From NCBI GenBank assembly GCA_963744255.1, contig CAVUSZ010000020.1:1-64000 (forward strand): a stretch of DNA of 64,000 bases, in the 5' to 3' direction. Origin of the DNA: DATEDA01 sp963744255. GTDB taxonomy: Bacteria > Pseudomonadota > Gammaproteobacteria > Burkholderiales > SG8-39. Position numbers and translations under genes: made by a program. This document shows positions 63,083 to 64,000 of this stretch, piece after piece. Under the pieces are notes generated by a model. The model had not been told where the DNA came from. It saw only the letters and a program-made list of their open reading frames with translations, and did not search any database. How positions within the stretch are numbered: the first letter of the stretch is position 1; the number at the start of each line of letters is the position of its first letter.

Positions 63083-64000
63083 ATGGCAAGCAGCGTCGCA
63101 GGCTATCTCCCGAACGACCGGCCGGAGCCCGTCAGGCTCGTCCTGCTCGGTCTCCAGCACGTCATCACGATGTTCCCGGCGACGGTGCTGGTCGCGCTGC
63201 TGTGCGGATTCCACGTCAGCACGGTGCTGCTCGGGGCGGGCGTCTCCACCGTCGTCGCGCTGATCCTCTCGAAGCGCGCGATCGGTACGTTCATCCCGCT
63301 CTTCTACGGCTCGAGCTTCAGCTACATCGCGGCCTATCTCGGCATCGCCGAGGCGATGGGGCACCCGGTGAAGTTCGGCGTGCCCGCGCCGGACGAGGTG
63401 ATCGGCGTGATGCAGACCGGCATCATCGCCACCGGCATCCTCAACGTCATCGTCGGGTTCGCGATCCGGAAGCTCGGTAAAGCGAACCTCGACCGCGTGC
63501 TGCCGCCGGTGATCACCGGCTCGGTGGCGTGCGTGATCGGCTTCGGGCTCGCCAAGGCGGCGCTCGACATGTCGTTCACCGTCGTCCCGGGCTACTGGGG
63601 GATCGCGCTCGTCACGCTGATCGCCACGGTCGCGTTCTCCTACCTGCTGCAGGGCCGGGGCTTCGTCGGCATGCTGCCGATCCTGCTCGGCGCGGTCGTC
63701 GGCTACGTGCTGACGCTCGTCGTCGCGCCCGACCAGATCAGCTTCAAGAACGTCGCCGCGACGCCGCTGTTCGTCGCCCCGCATCTGACCTGGCCGGTCC
63801 TCGCCGGGCCGATGGTCGCCACCGCGATCTTCAGCATCAGCATCATGGCCCTCGCGACGATCCCCGAGTCGACCGCGCACCTCTACCAGATCAGCCTCTA
63901 CGCAGACCGCCTCGCCGAGGAGCAGTCACGGCCGAAGTCGCACCTCGACCGGCACGTCGGGGTCAACCTGGTGCTAGACGGCGTCGGCGACGTGCTGCAC
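63083..64000 (+). CDS. NCS2 nucleobase:cation symporter, cut by window edge
   Basis: 306 residues are visible without a stop. 'LRLVLLGLQHVITMFPATVLVALL'-like start (reads 'VRLVLLGLQHVITMFPATVL'), the family's GLQHxxxMF signature. Multiple hydrophobic helices follow, with 'FIPLFYGSSFSYIAAYL', 'VLPPVITGSVACVIGFGLA', 'IMALATIPESTAHLYQIS' (substrate-site Glu region), and 'LDRHVGVNLVLDGVGDVL' leading into the next NCS2 motif. This branch includes uracil and xanthine permeases. It ends the operon with a deaminase-like enzyme and a Mo hydroxylase, which fits uptake of their substrate. Confidence 0.92.
   Translation, partial: MASSVAGYLPNDRPEPVRLVLLGLQHVITMFPATVLVALLCGFHVSTVLLGAGVSTVVALILSKRAIGTFIPLFYGSSFSYIAAYLGIAEAMGHPVKFGVPAPDEVIGVMQTGIIATGILNVIVGFAIRKLGKANLDRVLPPVITGSVACVIGFGLAKAALDMSFTVVPGYWGIALVTLIATVAFSYLLQGRGFVGMLPILLGAVVGYVLTLVVAPDQISFKNVAATPLFVAPHLTWPVLAGPMVATAIFSISIMALATIPESTAHLYQISLYADRLAEEQSRPKSHLDRHVGVNLVLDGVGDVLH

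Overview
This is a high-GC chromosomal window, most likely from a betaproteobacterium of the Burkholderiales type. That placement is inferred from gene content: several tripartite tricarboxylate (TctC-type) binding proteins, molybdenum hydroxylases of the CoxLMS type, a double-length UvrA, RhlE with an RRM partner, RlmJ, SrkA/YihE and a glutaminyl-tRNA synthetase. I see no rRNA, tRNA or CRISPR array.

Layout. 1-3.4 kb is a visibly AT-richer, minus-strand defence-like cassette: a small putative ribbon-helix-helix protein, a cytosine-5 DNA methyltransferase and a DUF262/DUF1524 (GmrSD-like) nuclease, the last two frameshifted. 3.43-5.46 kb is an IS1634-family element with 22-bp inverted repeats and a possible 5-bp target duplication. 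It abuts the 3' part of a RecB-like nuclease gene, followed by a decayed Uma2-family gene. 7.3-10.6 kb carries a beta-propeller lipoprotein, an NDUFA9-like reductase, a DUF4168 protein and a hypothetical. 10.7-18.6 kb has folE, a 1879-residue tandem UvrA and an amidohydrolase. 18.8-21.4 kb has a decayed vapBC pair, a 108-bp tandem repeat running into the end of pdxA, and a coupled TctC gene.

21.5-34 kb is rich in signalling: a two-component pair, a Cache/HAMP/GAF/HD-GYP protein, a nucleotide cyclase fused to FHA, and a GGDEF-EAL protein. Among them sit an HpaB/AbfD-like flavoprotein and an S41 peptidase with a membrane domain. 34-48 kb is mostly housekeeping and metabolism: recQ, a B12-radical SAM protein, a beta-hydroxyacid dehydrogenase with a TctC protein, srkA with an MFS exporter, RRM with rhlE, a benzoylformate decarboxylase-like enzyme, cupin, MazG and an RlmJ whose catalytic motif is altered.

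47.7-51 kb holds a frameshifted Tat-exported heme peroxidase flanked by two smaller peroxidase remnants, plus an exported protein built of 26-residue repeats. 51.4-58 kb has dinB, an orphan molybdopterin subunit, DUF2905, a PRISE-like reductase and glnS. 58-64 kb is a tightly overlapping operon: a cytosine-deaminase-like amidohydrolase, then CoxM, CoxS and CoxL subunits, then an NCS2 permease cut by the window edge. It looks like uptake and oxidation of a nucleobase or other N-heterocycle.

Many genes are broken by single-base shifts, several next to short homopolymers, although the protein stays coherent across each shift. Some may be assembly errors rather than true pseudogenes; that question affects the defence cassette most.
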